Shown in pieces: positions 6,306 through 14,335 of a DNA stretch of 36,920 nucleotides. Source of the DNA: Pedobacter sp. AJM (GTDB lineage: Bacteria; Bacteroidota; Bacteroidia; Sphingobacteriales; Sphingobacteriaceae). The notes beneath the pieces are model-generated. The model saw only the letters and a program-made list of their open reading frames with translations. It searched no databases and was not told where the DNA came from. The position numbers and the translations under genes are program-made. Location of the stretch: assembly GCF_002197755.1 (NCBI RefSeq), contig NZ_NHOT01000018.1, forward strand, positions 1 through 36,920, read 5' to 3'. Position 1 is the stretch's first letter. Each line of letters begins with the position of its first letter.

Positions 6306-7748
6306 TTAAAGCTTGGCATCGTTCTTATTGATTAAAAAGTAAACAGGCACACCCAATAACACAATAATGAGACCGGGCCAGGTATATTGTTGTTTATAAA
6401 TAAGAAGCAAAATACAGAATGCGGATCCTATTACAAGGTAGATTATAGGTGTAACCGGATATAACCAGGTTTTATAAGGCCTTTCCAGATCAGGTTTTTT
6501 AAACCTTAAATAGATCACACCAAATACTGTAATCATGTAAAACAATACGATAACAAAAGAAATCATGTCTAAAAGGTTGCCGTACTGACCGCTCAGGCAT
6601 AAAACGGATGCCCAGATTCCCTGCATCCAGAGGGATTTTTCAGGAACACCATTTTTATTGTTTTTAAGTGCTGCTTTAAAAAACATCCCATCTTGTGCCA
6701 TGGTCTGAAAAACCCTTGCTCCTGCCAGCACGATACCATTCACGCAGCCAAAAGTAGAAATCATCACCAAAACCGCCATTACGATCGTACCTATTCCGGC
6801 ACCAAAAATTTGTTCAGATGCTGCAACGGCTACCCTGTCATTTACAGCAAAGGCAATATTATCCCTGGTTAAGGTATTGAGGTATATAAAATTAACCAGT
6901 AGATAAAGCACCATCACCGCTGTAGTGCCCAAAACCATCGATCGCACTACATTTTTCTTTGGATTTTCGATTTCTCCGGAGACAAATGTGACGTTTTCCC
7001 AGGCTACACTTGAAAATACAGAACCAACCATGGCAGCGGCAATGCCCCCCATTATCGCCATGCCGGAAATAGATTCCCATCCGGCTTTCATAAAATTGCC
7101 GTTCAGATCTGTTTTAAGATTATTGAAGGCATTCCAACCGAATTTCATATTTTCTGCCCAGAAGCCGTTATTTACCAGGAGAAAACCCAATATAATCAAG
7201 CCAATTAAAGCGATAATTTTAGATCCCGTGAAAATATTTTGCAGCACCTTACCGCTTTCTACACCCTTTGTATTGATATAGGTTAGCAGCAGAATAACTG
7301 CAATAGCCAGCAACTGTATCCAGGTAATTTTATAACTTCCGCTCTGAAAAATCGGGGCAGCATCATTTAATGCCGGTATTAAATAGGCCGTAAATTTACC
7401 AAAAGCTACCGCAACGGCAGCAATGGTACCAGTTTGAATCACCGTAAAGAGCCCCCAGCCATAAAGAAAGCCCATCATTTTGCCAAAAATCTCTTTTAAA
7501 TAAGTGTATTGACCACCTGCTTTAGGAAACAGGGCAGATAGTTCTCCATAAGAAATTGCTGCAGCTATTGTCATTACTGCAGTGATTACCCAAACAACAA
7601 TGAGCCAGTAACCTGAACCTAAATCCCTCATGATGTCAGCGCTGACAATAAAAATACCGCTTCCGATCATTGAGCCCATTACCAGCATTGCCGCATCAAA
7701 AAGGCCTAATTTTCTTTTAGAAGATTCTGCTTCATGTCCTTTTTCCAT
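6306..7748 (-). CDS. APC-superfamily amino-acid permease (LAT/SteT-like)
   Basis: A 480-aa inner-membrane transporter with 12 hydrophobic segments. The first helix carries the signature GSMIGSGIFI (about residues 25-34), the unwound substrate-binding loop of APC transporters. Helix 6 carries AMVGSVFSSVAWENVTFVSGEIENPKKN (split here: AMVGSVFSS, then AWENVTFVSGEIENPKKN), the typical F/W-E-N-x-x-x-x-x-x-E-x-x-x-P-x-K region. This fits the L-amino-acid transporter/exchanger branch (SteT, serine/threonine exchanger and relatives), which move amino acids by antiport or proton symport. The substrate cannot be told from sequence. It is transcribed alone, away from hppA, and ends in its own terminator. 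The length is normal and no residues appear missing. Confidence 0.9.
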   Translation of the reverse strand: MEKGHEAESSKRKLGLFDAAMLVMGSMIGSGIFIVSADIMRDLGSGYWLIVVWVITAVMTIAAAISYGELSALFPKAGGQYTYLKEIFGKMMGFLYGWGLFTVIQTGTIAAVAVAFGKFTAYLIPALNDAAPIFQSGSYKITWIQLLAIAVILLLTYINTKGVESGKVLQNIFTGSKIIALIGLIILGFLLVNNGFWAENMKFGWNAFNNLKTDLNGNFMKAGWESISGMAIMGGIAAAMVGSVFSSVAWENVTFVSGEIENPKKNVVRSMVLGTTAVMVLYLLVNFIYLNTLTRDNIAFAVNDRVAVAASEQIFGAGIGTIVMAVLVMISTFGCVNGIVLAGARVFQTMAQDGMFFKAALKNNKNGVPEKSLWMQGIWASVLCLSGQYGNLLDMISFVIVLFYMITVFGVIYLRFKKPDLERPYKTWLYPVTPIIYLVIGSAFCILLLIYKQQYTWPGLIIVLLGVPVYFLINKNDAKL

Positions 7749-8048
7749 TTTCTTAGTTGTTTGGTTTTAGTTAGTTTGTGGCTAATTTATTTATAATAAT
7801 AGAGAAACGAACCTGTTGGCCTGTATTATTTTAGTCGTATAAAATTCCGGCTTGGTTAACGGGTCCTCAATTATGAAATTTTATTTATGAATGCACCCTA
7901 AGATTCAGTCCATTAATAATTTCATCTGAAGAAAATAAAATATTATATTGCTGATTAATAACCAAATCTCTAAAATCAGTGTGCTGTATATGTATGAGCG
8001 TAATGGCAAAGAACTGATCGCTATGAACCAATAACCAAATATTTAACT
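7749..8048. other. Divergent promoter region between the permease and hppA
   Basis: A 300-nt AT-rich region with no ORF worth calling. It must hold the promoters of both divergent genes, but I see no exact TAnnTTTG in either direction. The nearest on the plus strand is TATATTG near 7943. No riboswitch-like structure is evident. Confidence 0.4.
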
Positions 8049-10295
8049 ATGATTTTTTTACAAGACAATTTAATTTACTGTATTCCTGCATTGGGCCTGA
8101 TCGGAATAATTGTAATGATGATGAAAAGTGCCTGGGTAAACAAACAGGACGCAGGCGACAAAAACATGCAGGAACTGGCCGGCTATATTGCGGATGGCGC
8201 AATGGCATTTCTTAAAGCAGAATGGCGGGTGCTGAGCATCTTTGCTGTTTTTACAGCAGCATTACTCGCCTATTCCGGAACCATTACTGAAATTAATGGT
8301 GTTCCGATGCATTCCAGCTGGATCATCTCACTTTCTTTTATCATAGGTGCGGTATTTTCGGCAACTGCCGGATACATAGGAATGAAATCGGCAACGAAGG
8401 CTAACGTAAGGACTACCCAGGCCGCAAGAACGAGTTTAAAGCAGGCACTAAAAGTTTCCTTTACCGGTGGAACGGTGATGGGATTGGGTGTAGCCGGATT
8501 GGCTGTTCTGGGTTTAGGCGGTTTATTTATCGTCTTCATGCAGTTGTTTCACGTCACCAATGCCAATAGCGTAGAAATGAGAACCGCCATTGAAGTACTA
8601 ACCGGCTTTTCTCTGGGCGCTGAATCAATTGCCCTTTTTGCTCGTGTTGGCGGTGGAATTTATACTAAAGCAGCAGATGTTGGTGCAGATTTGGTAGGAA
8701 AAGTCGAAGCTGGAATCCCGGAAGATGATGTAAGAAACCCTGCTACCATCGCTGATAATGTAGGTGATAATGTGGGTGATGTGGCGGGCATGGGTGCCGA
8801 TTTATTCGGATCATATGTGGCCACTATTCTGGCTACAATGGTTCTGGGACAGGAAATAACCGTTACAGATCAGTTTGGCGGCATGTCTCCTATTTTGCTT
8901 CCCATGGTTATTTGTGGCCTGGGCATTATATTTTCCATCATCGGAACCTGGTTTGTGACCATTAAAGATGAAAAATCGAACGTTCAAACCGCGTTAAACC
9001 TTGGCAACTGGTCGTCCATTATCATTACCGCTGTAGCCTCCTTCTTTATTGTAAAATGGATGCTTCCTGAAACCTTAAGCCTTCGCGGATATTCATTTAC
9101 CAGCATGAATGTTTTTTATGCCATTATTGTTGGCCTTGTAGTGGGAACCATTATGAGTGTAGTGACAGAATATTTTACGGCCATGGGGAAAGGTCCGGTT
9201 AATTCAATTATTCAACAATCATCAACCGGGCATGCCACGAATATTATTGCCGGTTTATCGGTTGGGATGAAATCCACTGTCATTCCGATTTTGGTTTTGG
9301 CGGGTGGAATTATGGCTTCCTATCATTTTGCCGGATTATATGGCGTTGCCATTGCGGCGGCGGGTATGATGGCCACCACAGCCATGCAACTGGCCATTGA
9401 TGCATTTGGCCCGATTGCAGATAATGCCGGCGGAATAGCAGAAATGAGCCAGCTTCCGCCAGAAGTACGTGAACGTACAGATAATCTTGATGCAGTAGGC
9501 AATACCACTGCCGCAACAGGTAAAGGTTTTGCCATTGCATCGGCCGCATTAACATCTTTGGCCCTATTTGCCGCTTTTGTTGGCATTGCCGGAATTACGG
9601 CGATCGATATTTATAAAGCACCCGTTCTGGCCGGGTTATTTGTAGGTGGCATGATTCCGTTTATTTTTTCGGCACTTTGTATTCAGGCAGTGGGTAAGGC
9701 GGCTATGGACATGGTTCAGGAAGTACGGCGACAGTTCCGCGAGATTCCTGGAATTATGGAATATAAAGCAAAACCAGAATATGATAAATGCGTGGCCATT
9801 TCTACCAAAGCTTCCATCCGGGAAATGATGATGCCTGGTGCCATTGCTTTGATTACCCCTATCATTGTCGGTTTTACATTTGGACCAGAGGTTTTAGGTG
9901 GATTACTGGCCGGCGTAACCGTAACTGGTGTGTTGATGGGTATTTTTCAGAGCAATGCCGGCGGTGCCTGGGATAATGCTAAAAAATCTTTCGAACAGGG
10001 GGTGATGATTAACGGGGAAATGTTTTATAAAAAATCAGAGCCGCATAAAGCTTCTGTAACTGGTGATACCGTAGGTGATCCGTTTAAAGATACTTCCGGT
10101 CCTTCAATGAACATTTTAATTAAATTAATGTCTATTGTTTCACTGGTTATTGCGCCATATATTGCCGTTAAAGCTGTTGCGGCAGAACATCGGACAGAAA
10201 TTCACAGCGAAATGAAAATTCAGCAGAAAACAGACCGTCTGGGCAACACAATTACAGACACCTTAACAAATGTTTCCGATACTTTACACAATTAG
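8049..10295 (+). CDS. hppA: Membrane-bound ion-translocating pyrophosphatase (K+-dependent type)
   Basis: A 748-aa membrane pyrophosphatase that hydrolyses pyrophosphate and pumps cations across the inner membrane, with about 16 helices. The catalytic signature GGGIYTKAADVGADLVGKVE is at 201-220, followed by EDDVRNPATIADNVGDNVGD (225-244). The residue marking K+ dependence is Ala (A488 in GNTTAATGKG; Lys in K+-independent enzymes), so K+ stimulation is expected. The ion-gate Glu is not where Na+-pumps have it (G254, three residues after D251) nor where plant H+-pumps have it (A258). Instead a Glu sits in helix 5 (E192, in GAESIALF), as I recall for the Flavobacterium johnsoniae-type H+-pyrophosphatase. 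Proton pumping is therefore likely. It lies 133 nt upstream of a second permease, with a terminator between. Confidence 0.96.
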   Translation: MIFLQDNLIYCIPALGLIGIIVMMMKSAWVNKQDAGDKNMQELAGYIADGAMAFLKAEWRVLSIFAVFTAALLAYSGTITEINGVPMHSSWIISLSFIIGAVFSATAGYIGMKSATKANVRTTQAARTSLKQALKVSFTGGTVMGLGVAGLAVLGLGGLFIVFMQLFHVTNANSVEMRTAIEVLTGFSLGAESIALFARVGGGIYTKAADVGADLVGKVEAGIPEDDVRNPATIADNVGDNVGDVAGMGADLFGSYVATILATMVLGQEITVTDQFGGMSPILLPMVICGLGIIFSIIGTWFVTIKDEKSNVQTALNLGNWSSIIITAVASFFIVKWMLPETLSLRGYSFTSMNVFYAIIVGLVVGTIMSVVTEYFTAMGKGPVNSIIQQSSTGHATNIIAGLSVGMKSTVIPILVLAGGIMASYHFAGLYGVAIAAAGMMATTAMQLAIDAFGPIADNAGGIAEMSQLPPEVRERTDNLDAVGNTTAATGKGFAIASAALTSLALFAAFVGIAGITAIDIYKAPVLAGLFVGGMIPFIFSALCIQAVGKAAMDMVQEVRRQFREIPGIMEYKAKPEYDKCVAISTKASIREMMMPGAIALITPIIVGFTFGPEVLGGLLAGVTVTGVLMGIFQSNAGGAWDNAKKSFEQGVMINGEMFYKKSEPHKASVTGDTVGDPFKDTSGPSMNILIKLMSIVSLVIAPYIAVKAVAAEHRTEIHSEMKIQQKTDRLGNTITDTLTNVSDTLHN

Positions 10296-10325
10296 TTGTA
10301 AAAACATAGATATAAAATATTAAGG

Positions 10326-10357
10326 AAGGGGATTTTAACACAATCCCTTTTAATTTT
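10326..10357 (+). terminator. Terminator after hppA
   Basis: GGGATT (10329-10334) pairs with AATCCC (10342-10347) around a 7-nt loop, extended by A-T pairs on both sides, and the T-rich tract TTTTAATTTTT follows. It separates hppA from the next permease gene. Confidence 0.65.
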
Positions 10358-10427
10358 TGGTAATTTTTATTTAGGTTTACCGCTTATTATCATAAAAATC
10401 AACAAAACATAAAAGACTAAACAACTT

Positions 10428-11885
10428 ATGAATCTAAAAAAGCCTATTGATGTACTTATAGCAGAATCTGCTGAAAGTGGCGAAGGCACACTCAAACGTA
10501 CACTAAGCAGTACGAGTCTTGTCGCTTTAGGTATAGGCGCTATTATTGGGGCAGGTTTATTTTCTTTAACAGGTATCGCAGCAGCAGATCACGCTGGCCC
10601 TGCAGTAACCTTATCATTTGTATTGGCCGCAGTAGGTTGCGCATTTGCCGGATTATGCTATGCAGAATTTGCATCAATGATTCCGGTAGCAGGTAGTGCA
10701 TATACCTATTCTTATGCCACTATGGGCGAGTTTATGGCCTGGGTAATTGGATGGGATTTAGTACTGGAATATGCATTGGGCGCTGCTACGGTGGGTGTTT
10801 CCTGGTCAGGATATTTCAATAAGTTACTTCATGAATTTGGCCTTGAAATGCCGCTTTATTTAACCAAGTCATTTGCTGAAGTGGATGGCGGAGGAATTAA
10901 TTTCCCTGCAGTCGTAATTGTTTCTTTACTTTCCCTGATGTTGATTCGCGGTACCAAAGAATCTGCAAGCCTGAACAATATCCTGGTCATCGTTAAGGTT
11001 ACTGTGGTAATCGTATTTATTGCATTGGGATGGAAATTCATTAATCCGGCAAACCATACGCCATATATTCCTGAAAACACGGGTGTTAAAGGTGAATTTG
11101 GTATTTCTGGTATCGCAGCAGGTGCAGCATTGGTATTCTTTGCTTTTATCGGTTTCGATGCCGTTTCTACAGCTGCACAGGAAGCTAAAAACCCGCAGAA
11201 AGGTATGCCAATCGGTATCCTGGGTTCATTAGTCGTATGTACCATATTATATGTTCTGTTTGCACACGTTATGACTGGTTTAGTACCTTATAGTGTATTT
11301 AAGGGTGATGCCTCTCCGGCTGCAACAGCATTTAAAGTAACCGGATATAGCTGGTTACAAATGGGTTTAATCATTGCCATCCTGGCAGGTTATACTTCTG
11401 TTATACTGGTGATGTTAATGGGACAATCAAGGGTGTTTTATACCATGTCTAAAGATGGATTATTACCTAAGTTCTTCAGCAACATCCACTCAAAATTCAG
11501 AACGCCTTTTAAAACAAACTTATTTTTCATGGTGTTCGTGAGCATTTTCGCCGGATTTGTTCCGGTAACAGATTTAGGTCACATGGTATCAATAGGTACA
11601 TTGTTTGCATTCTCCCTGGTTTGTATCGGTGTTTTATTATTGCGTAAAACTGATCCTGACAGACCCAGACCTTTCAGAACACCATTGGTTCCTTTCGTGC
11701 CAATTATGGGTGTAATTGTTTGCGTTTATCTAATGTCGTCATTACCGATTGAGGCCTGGATTAGGTTAGCCATCTGGATGGCTTTAGGTACGGCCATTTA
11801 TTTCTTCTATGGAAAGAATAATTCTGTTCTACGAAATAAAGGAAAAGTAGTTCAACCTGTTGATCCGCCAAAACCTGGCTTATAA
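10428..11885 (+). CDS. APC-superfamily amino-acid permease (YfnA/CAT-like)
   Basis: A 485-aa inner-membrane permease with 12 or more helices. Residues 1-30 are a soluble N-terminal tail (KKPIDVLIAESAESGEG...). The first helix carries LGIGAIIGAGLF (about 34-45), the APC substrate loop. Helix 6 has FFAFIGFDAVSTAAQEAKNP, the F-x-G-F-D/E-x-x-x-x-x-x-E-x-x-x-P motif typical of the cationic amino-acid transporter branch (YfnA, CAT, GkApcT). Helix 8 follows with MGQSRVFYTMSKDGLLP. The likely role is proton-coupled amino-acid uptake, substrate unknown. It is distinct from the LAT-like permease at 6306-7748, so it is not a recent duplicate. It is flanked by terminators on both sides and is probably monocistronic. 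Confidence 0.92.
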   Translation: MNLKKPIDVLIAESAESGEGTLKRTLSSTSLVALGIGAIIGAGLFSLTGIAAADHAGPAVTLSFVLAAVGCAFAGLCYAEFASMIPVAGSAYTYSYATMGEFMAWVIGWDLVLEYALGAATVGVSWSGYFNKLLHEFGLEMPLYLTKSFAEVDGGGINFPAVVIVSLLSLMLIRGTKESASLNNILVIVKVTVVIVFIALGWKFINPANHTPYIPENTGVKGEFGISGIAAGAALVFFAFIGFDAVSTAAQEAKNPQKGMPIGILGSLVVCTILYVLFAHVMTGLVPYSVFKGDASPAATAFKVTGYSWLQMGLIIAILAGYTSVILVMLMGQSRVFYTMSKDGLLPKFFSNIHSKFRTPFKTNLFFMVFVSIFAGFVPVTDLGHMVSIGTLFAFSLVCIGVLLLRKTDPDRPRPFRTPLVPFVPIMGVIVCVYLMSSLPIEAWIRLAIWMALGTAIYFFYGKNNSVLRNKGKVVQPVDPPKPGL

Positions 11886-11906
11886 TCAATAAAAAAATAT
11901 GTTTTA

Positions 11907-11936
11907 AATCCCCGGTTAAAAGTCGGGGATTTTTTT
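11907..11936 (+). terminator. Terminator after the second APC permease
   Basis: The perfect 8-bp stem AATCCCCG / CGGGGATT (11907-11914 and 11924-11931) with a 9-nt loop runs straight into a T tract. It is a textbook intrinsic terminator, 22 nt after the stop codon. Confidence 0.85.
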
Positions 11937-11967
11937 GTGTTAAATAATTGTTAAAAAACTACCTTTG
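11934..11967 (+). promoter_or_regulatory. Bacteroidota-type promoter of the porin gene
   Basis: The -7 element TACCTTTG is at 11960-11967, with a TTTG 22 nt upstream (11934-11937) that overlaps the T tract of the preceding terminator. Transcription would begin about 20 nt before the ATG at 11991. Confidence 0.6.
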
Positions 11968-11990
11968 CACAAAAATCAGAGATATTATAA

Positions 11991-13316
11991 ATGGTACCAC
12001 ATCAAAACAAGTATTTTGCCATTCTTGTGCTTTTGTTATTGCTTTCCTTACAAACTTATGCGCAACGTACCATTAACGATATAATGGATTCCACAACGGT
12101 TAACCATTTATTAATCATTTCAAAAAAATACGGTTCCCTTTCCTTTAGTGGTTATTTACAGCCTCAGTTTCAGGTGGCGCAATCAAATGGCACACAGGCG
12201 GAATATCAGGGCGGCAATTTCGGCGAATACACCAACAATCGCTTTCGGTTAAGACGGGGCCGGTTACGTGCTGATTACATGTTATTGGATGATAACAACA
12301 ATCCTTCTACTTATTTTGTATTGCAGTTCGACGGAACAGAACAGGGTGTGAATGTCAGAGATTTTTGGGGCCGTTATTATGAAAACAAATGGAAATTAAT
12401 TCATGTCACATTAGGTTTATCCGGCAGGCCATTCGGAAATGAATTACAACTTTCTTCTGCAGGCAGAGAAGCGCCTGAACGCGGACGCATGTCGCAAATT
12501 TTAATGAAAACCGAACGGGATTTGGGCGCAACATTTACATTCAATCCCCGATGGAAAAATGCCAGACTTAAAAATGTGGTATTGGATCTTGGGGTATACA
12601 ACGGGCAGGGATTGGCTGGTCCGGCTGAATTTGACAACAGCAAGGATGTGATTGCCAGGTTAAGCCATAAGCCATACACGTTTAAGAAAATGCGTTTCTC
12701 TATAGCGGGCGGAATAAGTACCTTACAGGGAGGATTAAACCATCGCTTACCCGTGAGTTATAAAATGGAACACAATGGTCATTTATGGCAAATGGTAAAA
12801 GATTCTTCTGCCAGTACTTTAAATGCTGTTGCACCACGCCGCTACTACGGTGCAGATATTCAGCTGGCTACTGCAACCAAAAGCTGGAAATCAGAATTGC
12901 GTGCTGAGGTCATATCCGGACTCCAAACCGGAACGTCTACTACCTCAACCACACCAGGTTCGTATCCTGTAGATGATAAGGCTGAACCTCTGCCCTATTA
13001 CACCCGGACATTTAATGGGGCATATTTTACGTTTGTTCAAACATTAAACAGTACAGACAACCAGATTATATTAAAATACGATTGGTACGACCCCAATTCA
13101 AAAGTGAAAGGCATGGATATTTCAGCAGTAAGGGGATTATCAGCTGCAGATGTTCGTTTTGATACTTTTGGATTTGGTTTTTTACATCATTTTAATCCAC
13201 ATTTTAAAGCAGTGCTTTATTATGACGTCATTAAAAATGAATCTACAGCCTTATCAGGCTATACCGATGATAGAAAGGATAATGTATTCACTTTAAGAAC
13301 ACAATTCTATTTTTAA
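11991..13316 (+). CDS. Outer-membrane porin, phosphate-selective porin O/P family
   Basis: A 441-aa outer-membrane beta-barrel. The signal peptide (hydrophobic core AILVLLLLLSLQTYA, cleaved near residues 24-25) is followed by a short helical region and then SFSGYLQPQFQ, the first strand of O/P-type porins. NNRFRLRRGRLRADYMLL matches the Arg-rich RFxLRRxRl motif of the PF07396 family, where basic residues line the pore. Alternating strands continue to a C-terminal aromatic residue (LRTQFYF), the usual barrel-assembly signal. It probably gives passage to phosphate, pyrophosphate or other anions, but selectivity cannot be read from the sequence. It has its own TACCTTTG promoter and is followed after 60 nt by marC, which also has a -7 element. 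Confidence 0.88.
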   Translation: MVPHQNKYFAILVLLLLLSLQTYAQRTINDIMDSTTVNHLLIISKKYGSLSFSGYLQPQFQVAQSNGTQAEYQGGNFGEYTNNRFRLRRGRLRADYMLLDDNNNPSTYFVLQFDGTEQGVNVRDFWGRYYENKWKLIHVTLGLSGRPFGNELQLSSAGREAPERGRMSQILMKTERDLGATFTFNPRWKNARLKNVVLDLGVYNGQGLAGPAEFDNSKDVIARLSHKPYTFKKMRFSIAGGISTLQGGLNHRLPVSYKMEHNGHLWQMVKDSSASTLNAVAPRRYYGADIQLATATKSWKSELRAEVISGLQTGTSTTSTTPGSYPVDDKAEPLPYYTRTFNGAYFTFVQTLNSTDNQIILKYDWYDPNSKVKGMDISAVRGLSAADVRFDTFGFGFLHHFNPHFKAVLYYDVIKNESTALSGYTDDRKDNVFTLRTQFYF

Positions 13317-13352
13317 GAATTTTTTGTAAATGAAGTTTAGCACAAATTGCGC

Positions 13353-13360
13353 TACCTTTG
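13353..13360 (+). promoter_or_regulatory. -7 promoter element of the marC-family gene
   Basis: An exact TACCTTTG lies 16 nt before the ATG at 13377. The nearest upstream TTTG (13323-13326) is 26 nt away, longer than the usual spacing, so the -33 part is weak. The element overlaps the region in which an earlier start (TTG at 13368) would be used, and argues against that start. Confidence 0.5.
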
Positions 13361-13376
13361 ATCAAAATTGCGCGAT

Positions 13377-13958
13377 ATGAAACTTGATTTTATGAAATTC
13401 GATTTAAATCAGATCCTCACGACCACGATGGTTATTTTTGCCATTATCGATATTTTAGGTTCTATTCCGGTTGTCATTCAGTTGCGAAAAAAGGCTGGTC
13501 ATATTGAATCAGAAAAGGCATCCATTGTAGCTACCGGATTAATGATTTTATTTCTTTTTCTGGGTGAGTCATTGCTCAAAGTCATTGGCCTGGATGTAGA
13601 ATCCTTCGCCATTGCAGGCTCCATCGTTATTTTTTGTATTGCCATGGAAATGGTTCTCGGGCTTACGATCTTTAAAGAAGAGGCACCTGAAACCGTCTCT
13701 ATTGTACCACTGGCCTTTCCATTAATTGCAGGTGCCGGTACCATGACAACACTGCTTTCATTAAAAACGGAGTACCAGACCCAGAATATCCTGGTAGGGA
13801 TTATCCTGAACATGCTTTTTGTTTATTTTGTATTGAAAAATACGGAGCGACTGGAAAGGTTATTTGGTAAAACCGGTCTGAATATTCTGCGTAAGGCATT
13901 TGGCGTGATATTACTGGCCATCGCTATTAAGTTATTTCGCAACAATACAGGTCTTTAG
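13377..13958 (+). CDS. MarC-family integral membrane protein
   Basis: A 193-aa membrane protein with six hydrophobic segments. The first contains TMVIFAIIDILGSIPVVIQL, matching the FxxxDxxGxxP motif of MarC/UPF0056 proteins, and residues near 115-125 (VPLAFPLIAGAGTMTTLLSL) match their second signature, PLAFPLIAGPG. MarC was once linked to multiple antibiotic resistance in E. coli, but that was not upheld; relatives are proposed small-molecule transporters of unknown substrate. I start at the ATG at 13377. The ATG at 13392 (MKFDLNQ) is also possible and gives a longer leader after the promoter. The protein is slightly shorter than the usual 200-210 aa. Confidence 0.88.
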   Translation: MKLDFMKFDLNQILTTTMVIFAIIDILGSIPVVIQLRKKAGHIESEKASIVATGLMILFLFLGESLLKVIGLDVESFAIAGSIVIFCIAMEMVLGLTIFKEEAPETVSIVPLAFPLIAGAGTMTTLLSLKTEYQTQNILVGIILNMLFVYFVLKNTERLERLFGKTGLNILRKAFGVILLAIAIKLFRNNTGL

Positions 13959-14066
13959 CACTTATTATTATCTCAGTGATAGTTACCCTCTTGTGTTAGA
14001 CTGACGAAGTTTCGTCTGCACTTAGCCATTTAAAACCTTGCAAATCTGCTAGTGTTGTAACAAAAA

Positions 14067-14100
14067 TTGGTTATATTGATCTTAATATCAAGCTAACCAA
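14067..14100. repeat. 34-bp two-tier inverted repeat before a 35-codon ORF
   Basis: The arms TTGGTTA (14067-14073) and TAACCAA (14094-14100) are perfect complements. Inside them TTGAT (14076-14080) pairs with ATCAA (14087-14091), leaving a 6-nt centre and a 2x2 internal bulge. It has no T tract on either side, so it is not an ordinary terminator. It could be a dimer-binding operator or an RNA hairpin that masks the start of the ORF beginning 2 nt later. Confidence 0.6.
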
Positions 14101-14102
14101 AA

Positions 14103-14210
14103 ATGAAAAGCTTTGAAGAATATACTGTTATTATCGGCGCCATTGCAATTTTGATGGAGGCAGTGAAATACCTAAAAAGAAATATGAAGGAATGGCTCGA
14201 AAATATCTAG
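14103..14210 (+). CDS. Possible 35-aa membrane peptide
   Basis: ATG at 14103 to TAG at 14208-14210. The product begins MKSFEEYTVIIGAIAILMEA and ends in a basic then acidic amphipathic tail (KYLKRNMKEWLENI). The hydrophobic run at about residues 8-18 is short for a membrane helix, and one Glu lies at its end. It has no homologue I recognise. Support is limited to an intact frame, peptide-like composition with a basic tail after the hydrophobic part, and a striking inverted repeat just upstream. Small toxins of type I systems have this general layout, but so do chance ORFs. Confidence 0.3.
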   Translation: MKSFEEYTVIIGAIAILMEAVKYLKRNMKEWLENI

Positions 14211-14335
14211 CTACTATAAAAATATTTTGAGCTAAGCTGATTTGTTCCTTTCACTATACTACAGGTGTTAATAATACAACACACGCTCCGTCATGGCAAG
14301 GAGGCACGACGAAGCAATCTATTCTTGCTAAGATC
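14211..14335. repeat. Intergenic region with a CGTCATTGCGAGG-type dispersed repeat
   Basis: From about 14288 the sequence reads CCGTCATGGCAAGGAGGCAC then GACGAAGCAATCT. This is a degenerate form of the CGTCATTGCGAGG...GAAGCAATC intergenic repeat common in Bacteroidota genomes (from memory). It abuts the 3' end of the rsmB-like gene. A short palindrome, GACGAAGTTTCGTC, lies earlier in the same gap at 14003-14016. No other gene is visible. Confidence 0.5.

Noticed and set aside
6306..11885. The two APC permeases as a recent duplication flanking hppA
   Set aside because: Their signature motifs belong to different branches (LAT-like and YfnA/CAT-like), and they are on opposite strands with separate terminators.
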